A stretch of DNA of 49,070 nucleotides, from positions 1 to 49,070 of the forward strand of contig NZ_MACI01000045.1 in NCBI RefSeq assembly GCF_001884105.1, written 5' to 3'. Shown piece after piece: positions 17,794 through 26,507 of the stretch. This DNA comes from Bacillus luti. Lineage in GTDB: Bacteria; Bacillota; Bacilli; Bacillales; Bacillaceae_G. The translations under genes and the position numbers were made by a program. A model generated the notes under the pieces. That model saw nothing but the letters and a program-made list of their open reading frames with translations, was not told the origin of the DNA and did not search any database. How positions within the stretch are numbered: the first letter of the stretch is position 1; each line of letters starts with the position of its first letter.

Positions 17794-19794
17794 TTAAGCA
17801 CTTTGATTGCCTTCCATTTGCGTTTTATACATATCATAATAACGCCCGCGCTTTTTCATTAGTTCATCATGAGAACCTTTTTCCAATATTGTTCCTCTAT
17901 CGAGTACAATAATTTGATCTGCGCTTTTAATTGTTGAAAGACGGTGCGCGATAATAAATGTCGTCCTTCCTTTTTTCACAACTTCCAGCGCTTGTTGAAT
18001 CATCGCCTCTGTTTCTGTATCAATACTAGACGTTGCTTCATCTAAAATTAAAATGGCTGGGTCAAAAGCGAGAGCCCTAGCAAACGATATAAGCTGACGC
18101 TCTCCAGTGGAAAGCGTACTACCCTTTTCTGTAATTTCTTCATTTATATTGTTTGCAAATTTCTCAGCACCAACATCACGCAATGCTTTTACGATACGCT
18201 CGTTTGAAATTTTTTCGTTCTCTAAACTTACATTAGATGCAACGGTTCCGCTAAATAAAAATGGATCTTGTAATACAATCCCCATATGCTCACGAATAGC
18301 TTGTTTTGGCATCTCTTTTATATCGTGTCCATCAATCGTAAGCTTCCCTTTTTCAAATTCATAAAACTGAAAGAGTACATTCATAATCGAACTTTTCCCC
18401 GATCCTGTATGACCGACAAGTGCAACCGTCTCCCCTTGTTTCGCTTCAAATGAAATGTTTTTTAACACTTCATCTTTTCCATTATAAGAAAACGACACAT
18501 TATCAAACTTCACATTTCCTTGTAAACGAGACATACGTTCTTCTTCTACTGCCTCTCCCTTTTCCTCTAACAATTCAAAAACACGCTCGGATGCAACGCG
18601 CGCTTGTTCCAAGTTCGCAAGCTGATTCACCATATTCGTAATTGGCGAAAACAGTCTCGTTAAATAATCGACGAACGCATATAGTACCCCAAGTGAAATA
18701 ATACCTGTAGCACTTAATGACGCACCGCCGAAATACCAAATCACACCTGTGAAAGCAATATTTCTTAATACAGACACTAAGTTATGCGAAGTTGCTGCAT
18801 TTAAATTTAAAATTTTATTTTGATATTTAAAGTAATCGCCATTTAATTCTTCAAACTCTTTTTTCGTTTCATGCTCTTGACGGAACGCTTGAATAATTGG
18901 CATACCTTGAATCGATTCATTCACTGTTCCGTTAATATCAGATAGACGGGAACGCATTTTATGATTATAGACGGACGCATACTTCCTATAAAGAATCGCC
19001 CAAACAATTAAAATCGGGATAATTAATAAACATAACGACGCAAGCTTCACATCGAGTAAAAATAGCGCTGCAAAAATCCCGATAATGTAAATAATACTCG
19101 AAACGAATGTGGCCAACACCGTTACATACAAATCACGAATGGCCTCTGTATCATTCGTTACGCGCGAAACAATTTTCCCCGCCGGTAAATGATCAAAGTA
19201 CCGAATCGGCAACGTTTGAATATGAGAGAAGACGTCTTCCCTCATAATTTGAATAATTTTGTTCGCTGCTTTCTGCAAGAAGAACTGTTTTCCATATGCA
19301 AACAATGATACGACTACTAGTAAAGCAAAATAGCCACCACCAAGTAATAATAGACGGTTTATTTCTGGCTTATAAAACGCAAACACTTCTTCCTTCGTTA
19401 ATGCTTTCGCTTTATACACCTGCACTGCCTTATCGTTTTTAACGGTAATCATATCACCTTTTACAGTACGTGCTCCTTCAATATTCACTTTATTTGGTAC
19501 AAAGTAATATTGAAAACCGACTTGCATCACGCGCACTTCTTTTCCTTTTGTCTCACCTTTTTCAAAACGATCACTTCGCTTATAAAAAGCACCATTATAC
19601 GAAACAGCCTCTTCACTCTTTTCTGTTTCATACCAAGGTTTCTCTATCCCAACGATATGATCGTCAATCATCGTTTTAGCGACGAAAGGACCGGCAAGCT
19701 CTGCGATGACGAAAATAAATAACATTAGCATCGCTGCAAAAATCGTCCCTTTCACTTTCATCGCATATTGAAACAATCGTTTTGAGACGCTCAT
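17794..19794 (-). CDS. bmrD: BmrD-like (YheH) ABC exporter half-transporter
   Basis: A 666-residue type IV ABC exporter subunit with an N-terminal six-helix domain. A roughly 100-residue extracellular insert (residues about 45-145, rich in Lys/Glu/Tyr) separates helices 1 and 2, typical of YheH/BmrD. The ATPase domain has Walker A VGHTGSGKSS, signature LSTGERQLISFARAL (variant STGE), and Walker B LILDEATSSID with the catalytic Glu. It pairs with BmrC, whose stop overlaps this ATG (ATGA). Multidrug export is known for the B. subtilis pair. Confidence 0.9.
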   Translation of the reverse strand: MSVSKRLFQYAMKVKGTIFAAMLMLFIFVIAELAGPFVAKTMIDDHIVGIEKPWYETEKSEEAVSYNGAFYKRSDRFEKGETKGKEVRVMQVGFQYYFVPNKVNIEGARTVKGDMITVKNDKAVQVYKAKALTKEEVFAFYKPEINRLLLLGGGYFALLVVVSLFAYGKQFFLQKAANKIIQIMREDVFSHIQTLPIRYFDHLPAGKIVSRVTNDTEAIRDLYVTVLATFVSSIIYIIGIFAALFLLDVKLASLCLLIIPILIVWAILYRKYASVYNHKMRSRLSDINGTVNESIQGMPIIQAFRQEHETKKEFEELNGDYFKYQNKILNLNAATSHNLVSVLRNIAFTGVIWYFGGASLSATGIISLGVLYAFVDYLTRLFSPITNMVNQLANLEQARVASERVFELLEEKGEAVEEERMSRLQGNVKFDNVSFSYNGKDEVLKNISFEAKQGETVALVGHTGSGKSSIMNVLFQFYEFEKGKLTIDGHDIKEMPKQAIREHMGIVLQDPFLFSGTVASNVSLENEKISNERIVKALRDVGAEKFANNINEEITEKGSTLSTGERQLISFARALAFDPAILILDEATSSIDTETEAMIQQALEVVKKGRTTFIIAHRLSTIKSADQIIVLDRGTILEKGSHDELMKKRGRYYDMYKTQMEGNQSA

Positions 19795-21551
19795 ATTTTC
19801 ACCCCACTATCCGCACTTTCACTTTCCCCTTGTTGTCTTTCAAATTGCTCAGCATACCAGCCATTATTTCGAAGAAGCTGATCATGCGTACCCTCTTCCA
19901 TTACTCCACCTTCATCCATAACGAGAATCCAATCCGCATGCTGCACTGCAGATAAACGGTGCGTCGTAATAATCGTCGTCTTTCCGCTTCTTTCCGTTCT
20001 TATATTTTCAATAATGGCTGCTTCCGTACGAGCATCAACAGCTGATAAAGAATCATCTAAAATTAAAATTTCTGGATTTTGAATCACAGCTCGCGCAATC
20101 GAAATCCTTTGTTTTTGCCCTCCTGATAAAGAAACACCTTTCTCTCCAACGAGCGTTTCTAATCCTTCTGGTAAAAACTCTAAATCCTTTTTGAACGCTG
20201 CAATTTCAATCGCCTTCTGTAGTTCTTGTTCCGTCGCTTCCCTATTCCCGAATAAAATATTTTCTCTCGCTGTTTTTGAGAATAAAATATGTTCCTGCGG
20301 TACATATCCAATCCACCCGAGTACATTTTCATTCGTCATTTTATCTAATGTCACATCAGAGACTGCAATATCCCCATCTCCAAGTGGATATTGACGAAGA
20401 AGCTGACGTACGAGCGTCGTTTTTCCGCTTCCTGTTTTCCCAACCACTCCAAGCGTTTCTCCTTGTTTTAATGTAAACGAAACCTTCTTTAAATTTGTTT
20501 CAGTTGATGAAGGATATGAAAAGGTAACGTCATCAAACTGAATATAATCCGGCTCTTGTACAAGCTTTGGATTTTTCGGATCCTTAACATCCGGTTCATA
20601 CGCTAATGTTTCATTCACACGGTCGAGCGACGCATTTCCTCTTTGCATAACATTGATTAATTCACCAATTGCAAACATCGGCCAAATCATCATCCCTAAA
20701 TACACGTTAAATGAAACAAGTTCACCAAGTGTCACCTTTGATTGAAATACAAGATACGCACCATACACTAAACCGATTAAATAACTAAGCCCAACAAGCA
20801 TTTTCACAGTTGGTTGGAATAATGCATCGATTCTTGCTACCTTCATATTTTTTTCGTAGACATCATCTCCTAAATGATGAAACCTTTCCTGATCTGCGTT
20901 CTCTTGCACATACGCACGAATAACGCGCACGCCGGCAATCGATTCCAGTACTTTATCGTTCATATCACCGAACGCATCTTGCGCAACTGTAAATCTTTCG
21001 TGCAATTTCTTCCCATATATATTCATTGCATATGCCATAATCGGAAGCGGTATAAGTGCCGCAAATGTAAGCTCCCAACTGATTGTAAACCCCATCATAA
21101 AGACAATCGTAAGCATATATAAACTTGAATCTACGAGCGTTAATATACCAAAACCAGCTGTCATAGCGATTGCTTTCAAATCATTTGTCGCTCTCGCCAT
21201 TAAATCGCCAGTACGATTTTTTTGATAAAACGTCGGTGACATCTTAAGTAAATGCCCCATAAATTTAGAACGCATTGTTTTTTCAAGTACGAATGCACCA
21301 CCAAACAATTGATGTTGCCAAACGAAAGTGAGGCCATATCCAACTATCGTAACTCCTATTAAAATAAGAATAGACTGTATAATTGCTTCGTTCGATAACG
21401 TTCCTGTTTTTATATTATCTATCGTAACCCCTAACACTTTCGGGGGAATGACTTCAACTATATTCACAATTAAAAGAGCCCCAATGGCGATACTATATCT
21501 CTTCCAATGCTCCCTAAAAAACCATTTTAACTTTAGTAATACTGACAACAA
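19791..21551 (-). CDS. bmrC: BmrC-like (YheI) ABC exporter half-transporter
   Basis: A 586-residue half-transporter, partner of BmrD. Six membrane helices, then Walker A GVVGKTGSGKTT, Q-loop YVPQEHILF, signature LSGGQKQRISIARA, and Walker B LILDDSLSAVD. The residue after Walker B is Asp where an active site has Glu, so this subunit carries the degenerate site of an asymmetric heterodimer, as known for BmrC. The start is a TTG at 21551 with GAGAGG about six bases before it. Expression appears to be controlled by a leader peptide and terminator 150 nt upstream. Confidence 0.9.
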   Translation of the reverse strand: MLSVLLKLKWFFREHWKRYSIAIGALLIVNIVEVIPPKVLGVTIDNIKTGTLSNEAIIQSILILIGVTIVGYGLTFVWQHQLFGGAFVLEKTMRSKFMGHLLKMSPTFYQKNRTGDLMARATNDLKAIAMTAGFGILTLVDSSLYMLTIVFMMGFTISWELTFAALIPLPIMAYAMNIYGKKLHERFTVAQDAFGDMNDKVLESIAGVRVIRAYVQENADQERFHHLGDDVYEKNMKVARIDALFQPTVKMLVGLSYLIGLVYGAYLVFQSKVTLGELVSFNVYLGMMIWPMFAIGELINVMQRGNASLDRVNETLAYEPDVKDPKNPKLVQEPDYIQFDDVTFSYPSSTETNLKKVSFTLKQGETLGVVGKTGSGKTTLVRQLLRQYPLGDGDIAVSDVTLDKMTNENVLGWIGYVPQEHILFSKTARENILFGNREATEQELQKAIEIAAFKKDLEFLPEGLETLVGEKGVSLSGGQKQRISIARAVIQNPEILILDDSLSAVDARTEAAIIENIRTERSGKTTIITTHRLSAVQHADWILVMDEGGVMEEGTHDQLLRNNGWYAEQFERQQGESESADSGVKI

Positions 21552-21697
21552 TGTAACCTCTCCCTTCTCGTTCTCGTTTGCCTCTCATTGCGTTATCCAC
21601 TATCTAAACCCATCACATTTACATTTCGTAAGCCATACAGTCTCATCACATTTTTCCACCTTCCAAAATTTTATTTAGTAACGCGTGGAAAATAAAC

Positions 21698-21729
21698 AAA
21701 AAAAAGCATACCGTCGCTTGACGATATGC
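21698..21729 (-). terminator. Leader terminator in front of bmrC
   Basis: On the minus strand GCATATCGTC (21729-21720) pairs with GACGGTATGC (21715-21706) over a four-base loop, followed by eight U (21705-21698). It lies 147 nt before bmrC and 67 nt after the leader ORF, the place of an attenuator. Confidence 0.85.
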
Positions 21730-21741
21730 ACAAAAATGCAT

Positions 21742-21778
21742 AAAAGCGTACGTTACGATATACGCAACGTACGCTTTT
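21742..21778 (-). promoter_or_regulatory. 13-bp hairpin between leader ORF and terminator
   Basis: AAAAGCGTACGTT (21742-21754) is the exact complement of AACGTACGCTTTT (21766-21778), loop 11 nt. It sits between the leader ORF stop and the terminator, where a ribosome held on the ORF could change which hairpin forms. Confidence 0.6.
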
Positions 21779-21795
21779 TATAAGACAAAGATGCC

Positions 21796-21882
21796 TTATA
21801 TGTCCGCACGGGTTGCGTAATGATATGAATGTTTTCTGCCATTTAACAGAGCTAAACTCACTACATTTACGATTACAATCAT
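21796..21882 (-). CDS. bmrB: BmrB-like leader peptide of the bmrCD exporter
   Basis: A 28-codon ORF starting MIVIVNVVSLALLNG and continuing with a basic/aromatic RKHSYHY segment. The ATG at 21882 has AAAGGGG eight bases upstream. It lies directly downstream of a strong promoter and upstream of a hairpin and an intrinsic terminator. From memory, B. subtilis BmrB is a leader peptide whose stalled translation lets transcription run into bmrCD; position and layout here are the same. A competing GTG-start reading frame of 72 codons runs through both hairpins and looks non-coding. Confidence 0.7.
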   Translation of the reverse strand: MIVIVNVVSLALLNGRKHSYHYATRADI

Positions 21883-21916
21883 TACGCACACCCCTTTCAT
21901 TTATTTTCCATTTATA

Positions 21917-21946
21917 ATCTTACAACTTTATTGAGTATTCTGTCAA
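21917..21946 (-). promoter_or_regulatory. Promoter of bmrBCD
   Basis: On the minus strand: TTGACA (21941-21946), 18-bp spacer, TAAGAT (21917-21922), about 35 bp before the leader ORF. Confidence 0.7.
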
Positions 21947-22100
21947 TTATTTTTTTACACATAAAATAAAATACGCGAAAATCACAAAAAATGAAGATGG
22001 TTCATGACATAAAAAAACAGTTTAAAATAAAAGAATGTTCTGTAAGAAAGGGCATACAAAATAAAAAAAGAATAAGAAATCGTTTTCACAAACATTTCAT

Positions 22101-22129
22101 TTGAAAAATATTCTCAAACCCCCTACAAT
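22101..22129 (+). promoter_or_regulatory. Promoter of gapN
   Basis: TTGAAA (22101-22106), 17-bp spacer, TACAAT (22124-22129), 46 bp before the gapN ATG. An upstream in-frame ATG at 22101 would begin inside this promoter and is rejected. Confidence 0.75.
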
Positions 22130-22175
22130 CACCTTATACTCACTCTTACAAGTTGCTATTTTAGGAGGACTAATC

Positions 22176-23615
22176 ATGACAACTAGCAATACGTACAAAT
22201 TTTATTTAAACGGAGAATGGAGAGAAAGCTCTTCAGGAGAAACAATTGAAATTCCATCTCCATACTTACACGAAGTAATTGGACAAGTACAAGCAATTAC
22301 TCGCGGAGAAGTAGATGAAGCAATTGCATCTGCAAAAGAAGCTCAAAAATCATGGGCAGAAGCTTCTCTACAAGATCGCGCAAAATATTTATATAAATGG
22401 GCTGATGAGCTCGTAAATATGCAAGATGAAATTGCCGATATCATTATGAAGGAAGTCGGTAAAGGATATAAAGATGCGAAGAAAGAAGTTGTTCGTACAG
22501 CTGACTTCATTCGTTATACTATCGAAGAAGCTTTACATATGCACGGAGAAAGCATGATGGGCGATAGCTTCCCGGGCGGTACAAAATCTAAACTTGCGAT
22601 TATCCAACGTGCACCACTCGGTGTTGTATTAGCAATCGCACCATTTAACTACCCAGTAAACTTATCTGCTGCAAAACTTGCACCAGCATTAATTATGGGT
22701 AACGCTGTTATTTTCAAACCTGCAACTCAAGGTGCAATTAGCGGTATTAAAATGGTTGAAGCACTTCATAAAGCTGGCCTTCCAAAAGGTCTTGTAAACG
22801 TAGCTACAGGACGCGGTTCTGTAATTGGTGACTACTTAGTAGAGCATGCTGGCATCAATATGGTATCGTTCACAGGTGGTACAAACACAGGTAAACATTT
22901 AGCGAAAAAAGCTGCAATGATTCCACTTGTATTAGAACTTGGTGGTAAAGACCCTGGTATCGTTCGTGAAGATGCTGACTTACAAGATGCTGCAAACCAC
23001 ATCGTAAGCGGTGCATTCTCTTACTCTGGTCAACGTTGTACAGCTATTAAACGTGTACTTGTACACGAAAACGTAGCGGACGAGCTTGTTGGCTTATTAC
23101 AAGAGCAAGTTGCTAAATTATCGGTTGGATCTCCAGAACAAGACAGCACAATCGTTCCATTAATCGACGACAAATCTGCTGACTTCGTTCAAGGTTTAGT
23201 TGACGATGCTATAGAAAAAGGTGCTACAATCGTTATCGGTAACAAACGTGAGCGTAACTTAATTTACCCAACATTAATCGACCACGTAACAGAAGAAATG
23301 AAAGTTGCTTGGGAAGAGCCATTTGGCCCAATCCTTCCAATCATCCGTGTTTCTTCAGATGAGCAAGCAATTGAAATTGCTAACAAATCAGAGTTCGGCT
23401 TGCAAGCAAGTGTCTTCACAAAAGACATTAACAAAGCATTTGCAATTGCTAACAAAATCGAAACTGGTTCTGTTCAAATTAACGGACGAACAGAGCGCGG
23501 CCCTGACCACTTTCCATTCATCGGTGTAAAAGGTTCAGGTATGGGCGCACAAGGTATTCGTAAGAGCCTTGAGTCTATGACACGTGAAAAAGTAACTGTA
23601 TTAAACTTAGTTTAA
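22176..23615 (+). CDS. gapN: NADP-dependent glyceraldehyde-3-phosphate dehydrogenase GapN
   Basis: Aldehyde-dehydrogenase-family enzyme that oxidises glyceraldehyde-3-phosphate straight to 3-phosphoglycerate, making NADPH and skipping the ATP step. 479 residues. Catalytic Cys-288 in YSGQRCTA, general base Glu-254 in LVLELGGKDPG, and cofactor-binding SFTGGTNTGK. Start at the ATG at 22176, seven bases behind AGGAGG. Monocistronic, with promoter and terminator both clear. The GapN call over other aldehyde dehydrogenases rests on overall resemblance and is known for Bacillus of this group. Confidence 0.88.
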   Translation: MTTSNTYKFYLNGEWRESSSGETIEIPSPYLHEVIGQVQAITRGEVDEAIASAKEAQKSWAEASLQDRAKYLYKWADELVNMQDEIADIIMKEVGKGYKDAKKEVVRTADFIRYTIEEALHMHGESMMGDSFPGGTKSKLAIIQRAPLGVVLAIAPFNYPVNLSAAKLAPALIMGNAVIFKPATQGAISGIKMVEALHKAGLPKGLVNVATGRGSVIGDYLVEHAGINMVSFTGGTNTGKHLAKKAAMIPLVLELGGKDPGIVREDADLQDAANHIVSGAFSYSGQRCTAIKRVLVHENVADELVGLLQEQVAKLSVGSPEQDSTIVPLIDDKSADFVQGLVDDAIEKGATIVIGNKRERNLIYPTLIDHVTEEMKVAWEEPFGPILPIIRVSSDEQAIEIANKSEFGLQASVFTKDINKAFAIANKIETGSVQINGRTERGPDHFPFIGVKGSGMGAQGIRKSLESMTREKVTVLNLV

Positions 23616-23625
23616 TCTTATATGT

Positions 23626-23659
23626 AGAAGCTGATCTAGTTTTAGATCAGCTTCTTTTT
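23626..23659 (+). terminator. Terminator of gapN
   Basis: A 13-bp perfect stem AGAAGCTGATCTA (23626-23638) with 23643-23655, followed by TTTTTA. Confidence 0.88.
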
Positions 23660-23666
23660 ATACAAT

Positions 23667-24494
23667 TTAGTTCACGAGTTGTTTCTCCATAGGTAAATTC
23701 ACATATTCTACAGAAATTTGATACCCTAGCCATCTCTCAGCAATATGTTCAAATGAAGAAACAGAGCCTGTTGTAAAAAAACGATGCTTCGGATTCAAAT
23801 TGTCAGACAGGATTCCTTTGTGCTGTAAGATTGTGCTTAACTCTATCGCTGTTTCTTCTGCAGAACTAATAATCGTTACACCCTCTCCTAGTTCCTCTTT
23901 AATATAAGACTCTAAAAGTGGATAATGCGTACATCCGAGAATTAACGTATCTATATCTTCTTTCGTTAATGGCAGTAAAGCTTGTTTCACTTGCTGCGTT
24001 ACATATGCTATATCTTCTAATTGATTTTCTACAACTGTAGCTAAAGTCGGACACGCGTGACTATGCACTTCCAAATATGTATCAAGCTCGTGTAATGCTT
24101 TTTCATACATATTAGACTGGATCGTACCTACAGTTCCAATTACTCCGATTCTCCCTTTCTTTGTCACTTTAATTGCCGCTCTTGCTCCTGGATGTATAAC
24201 GCCAATAACCGGAATGGACAGTGCTTCTTGCAGCGCAGTCAATGCAGCTGCTGCACCAGTATTACATGCTACAACTAGAGCTTTTAACGGAAACTGTTTG
24301 AGGAATTCAACCATTTCAAATATGAAAGATTGTACCTCCTCTACACTTCTTGGTCCATACGGACAACGCTTATTATCACCAATATAATAAATGCTCTCTT
24401 TAGGCAATTGTCTTATAATTTCACTCACAACTGTTAATCCCCCAACTCCCGAATCTAGCACACCTATTACGGAATTTTTATGACCTGTAGACAT
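23667..24494 (-). CDS. racE: Glutamate racemase
   Basis: Supplies D-glutamate for peptidoglycan (and for poly-gamma-D-glutamate where present). 275 residues. Both catalytic cysteines are present, Cys-77 in VVACNTGAAAA and Cys-188 in LILGCTHYP, with GVLDSGVGGLTV and the GDNKRCPYG loop. The start is the ATG at 24494 (ten bases behind AAGGGG); the ATG at 24503 is too close to that site. It converges on gapN. Species of this group carry two such racemases; by position this looks like the RacE1-type copy (memory of B. anthracis gene order). Confidence 0.92.
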   Translation of the reverse strand: MSTGHKNSVIGVLDSGVGGLTVVSEIIRQLPKESIYYIGDNKRCPYGPRSVEEVQSFIFEMVEFLKQFPLKALVVACNTGAAAALTALQEALSIPVIGVIHPGARAAIKVTKKGRIGVIGTVGTIQSNMYEKALHELDTYLEVHSHACPTLATVVENQLEDIAYVTQQVKQALLPLTKEDIDTLILGCTHYPLLESYIKEELGEGVTIISSAEETAIELSTILQHKGILSDNLNPKHRFFTTGSVSSFEHIAERWLGYQISVEYVNLPMEKQLVN

Positions 24495-24625
24495 ATACTT
24501 CATCCCCTTCTCAATCTTCTAGCCCTCATAATATTTATTATATTATGAAAATTCGATATTACATAATAATCCCTCTCCCTTTTAATCACAAACTCTTCTC
24601 TATAATCTGATTATTACTATATCCA

Positions 24626-24654
24626 TTGACGTATAAAAATTCATTTGTTACTCT
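24626..24654 (+). promoter_or_regulatory. Promoter of the lysine riboswitch transcript
   Basis: TTGACG (24626-24631), 17-bp spacer, TACTCT (24649-24654), about 35 bp before the riboswitch core. The 24495-25022 gap holds this promoter, the riboswitch and its terminator. Confidence 0.55.
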
Positions 24655-24687
24655 TAAATACGTTAATTTAATATTTAAATCCTCATT

Positions 24688-24882
24688 CGTATCTCGGTGA
24701 GGTAGAGGTTGCAATCATTAAGAGTATCATTTCAGGAGATGTAGTGGCATTGATGAAGAAATGAGAAAGGAATGGTTGCCGAAGTAAGTCGTGTCCACCA
24801 TGCACGCTTGCTGGGTCTGCATTTAATAAGTGCAGAACTGTCACAAACGTTTCGTTTGTGGAGAGCTATCGAGAGGTATGTC
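24688..24882 (+). promoter_or_regulatory. Lysine riboswitch (L box)
   Basis: The conserved L-box blocks occur in order: AGAGGTTGC and AAGAGTA (24704-24725), GGAGATG (24735-24741), GGTTGCCGAAG (24774-24784), GCTGGGTCTGCA (24810-24821), ACTGTCA (24837-24843), and GGAGAGCTATCGAGAGG (24860-24876). The 5' and 3' ends pair as the P1 stem. A terminator follows at once, so lysine binding should stop transcription of the permease. Confidence 0.95.
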
Positions 24883-24902
24883 GTGGGTTTCTTATAAGAT
24901 AG

Positions 24903-24936
24903 AAAGCATGTAGCGGCAAATTACGTGCTTTTTTTG
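24903..24936 (+). terminator. Expression-platform terminator of the lysine riboswitch
   Basis: Stem AAAGCATGTA (24903-24912) with TACGTGCTTT (24922-24931; one G-U), followed by a T-run. It lies 20 nt after the aptamer and 90 nt before the permease. Confidence 0.88.
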
Positions 24937-25022
24937 TTTTGTTTGGGACTTCTCTTCTCTACTAAGAAGACATACATATCTCCTCGCTTGACTTGGTTAT
25001 ACTAACTTTGGAGGTATTTTCT

Positions 25023-26447
25023 ATGCAACAAAAAAAATGGGGCTTTTGGGTACTAACAGCTTTCGTTGTCGGTAACATGGTTGGCGCTGGGATTTTCATG
25101 GTGCCAAGTACGTTAGCACAAACAGCAAGCCCTCTCGGTGTCACTTTAGCTTGGTTAACAACAGGGTTTGGTGTTTTAATGCTAGCTCTTGTTTTCGGTA
25201 ATTTAGCAATTCGTCGTCCTGACTTAACGACAGGACCACAAAGTCATGCATATGCTTTATTCTCATCACCAAAAAAGAAAAAAATGGCTGGTTTCAGTAT
25301 GGTATGGGGATATTGGGTTGCAAACTGGGCAAGTAACGTTGCCATTATTACATCTTTTGCGGGATATTTATCACTCTTCTTCCCGATCATGAAAGATACA
25401 CGACTACTATTTTCAATCGGTTCTTTCAACATAGAAGTCGGAAAACTAATTACATTTACTATTTGTTCCATCTTACTATGGGGAACTCATATTATATTAA
25501 CAAACGGTGTAAGCGGAGCTGGAAAACTAAACTTCTTAGCAACAACAACGAAAGTAACTGGATTCCTTTTATTCATCGTCGTTACTTTATTCGCATTTGA
25601 AGCTTCTAAGTTTGGACAATGGTACACACCGATGGTCGATAAATCAGGTGTATCACACGGCCTTCTTTCACAAGTAAACTTAGCCGCTCTTACAACACTT
25701 TGGGCATTTATCGGCATTGAATCAGCCGTTCTTTTATCAAATCGTGCTACTTCTCCAAAAACAGTAAAACGTGCAACAGTTGCAGGATTACTAATTACAG
25801 TTGCCATTTACTTAGGAATTACGATTTTAACAATGGGTGTGCTTCACGTTGATAAATTACAAGCTTCTGAACGTCCATTAGCGGATGCATTAAATGCTGC
25901 AATGGGTCATGGCGGCGGGAAACTGATGGCATTACTTGCTCTTACTTCCCTATTCGGTTCTATCTTAGGCTGGATTTTATTAAGCTCAGAAGTGCCTTAT
26001 CAAGCAGCAAAAGAAGGTTTCTTCCCTTCCTTCTTTGCAAAAACAAATAAAAAAGGAAGTCCAATTTACTCATTACGACTAACAAACATTATGTCGCAAG
26101 TGTTCTTATTCTCAACATTATCAGGAACCATTGCGGAAGCTTATACATTCGTTATTACCGTCTCGACTTTAGCTTATCTCATTCCATATCTCGTTTCGCC
26201 AATCTTCCAGTTAAAACTAGTTGCAACTGGTGAAACGTATAAAAATGAAATGCGGGCAAGAATTACAGATGGTATAGTCGCAGTTATCGCACTTTGTTAC
26301 GCACTATGGGTTATTAAAACGGGTGCATCCGATATTAAAACGTTCCTTCTCGGAATTGGTTTATTCGTAATCGGTTTTGCCTTCTATCCATTAATGAATC
26401 GTGATCAGAAAAAAAATAACGAAAAGAAAAACGAGCAAGTTGCATAA
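25023..26447 (+). CDS. APC-family amino-acid transporter under lysine riboswitch control (YvsH-like)
   Basis: A 474-residue membrane protein with about 12 helices, of the basic amino-acid/polyamine antiporter (ArcD/YvsH) branch. The first helix holds GNMVGAGIFMVPSTLA, the substrate-backbone-binding break of the fold, and TLWAFIGIESAVLLSNRA is typical of helix 6. Family members are often labelled arginine/ornithine antiporters. The lysine riboswitch upstream argues that lysine is the relevant substrate, as for B. subtilis YvsH (from memory). ATG at 25023 behind TTTGGAGG. Monocistronic. Confidence 0.9.
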   Translation: MQQKKWGFWVLTAFVVGNMVGAGIFMVPSTLAQTASPLGVTLAWLTTGFGVLMLALVFGNLAIRRPDLTTGPQSHAYALFSSPKKKKMAGFSMVWGYWVANWASNVAIITSFAGYLSLFFPIMKDTRLLFSIGSFNIEVGKLITFTICSILLWGTHIILTNGVSGAGKLNFLATTTKVTGFLLFIVVTLFAFEASKFGQWYTPMVDKSGVSHGLLSQVNLAALTTLWAFIGIESAVLLSNRATSPKTVKRATVAGLLITVAIYLGITILTMGVLHVDKLQASERPLADALNAAMGHGGGKLMALLALTSLFGSILGWILLSSEVPYQAAKEGFFPSFFAKTNKKGSPIYSLRLTNIMSQVFLFSTLSGTIAEAYTFVITVSTLAYLIPYLVSPIFQLKLVATGETYKNEMRARITDGIVAVIALCYALWVIKTGASDIKTFLLGIGLFVIGFAFYPLMNRDQKKNNEKKNEQVA

Positions 26448-26466
26448 CGCAATTTGCTCGTTTTTT
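26430..26466 (+). terminator. Terminator overlapping the permease stop
   Basis: A 14-bp stem (26430-26443 with 26449-26462, core ACGAGCAA) followed by T6. The stop codon is in the loop. Confidence 0.88.
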
Positions 26467-26507
26467 CTTTTGTAAAACATATATAATAGAACAAAGAGGT
26501 GAAAAAC

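Noticed and set aside
21671-21889. A 72-codon GTG-start frame on the minus strand over the bmr leader
   Set aside because: It runs through both hairpins and the terminator, has odd Cys/Arg-rich composition, and its GTG lies in the ribosome site of the better 28-codon ORF in another frame.
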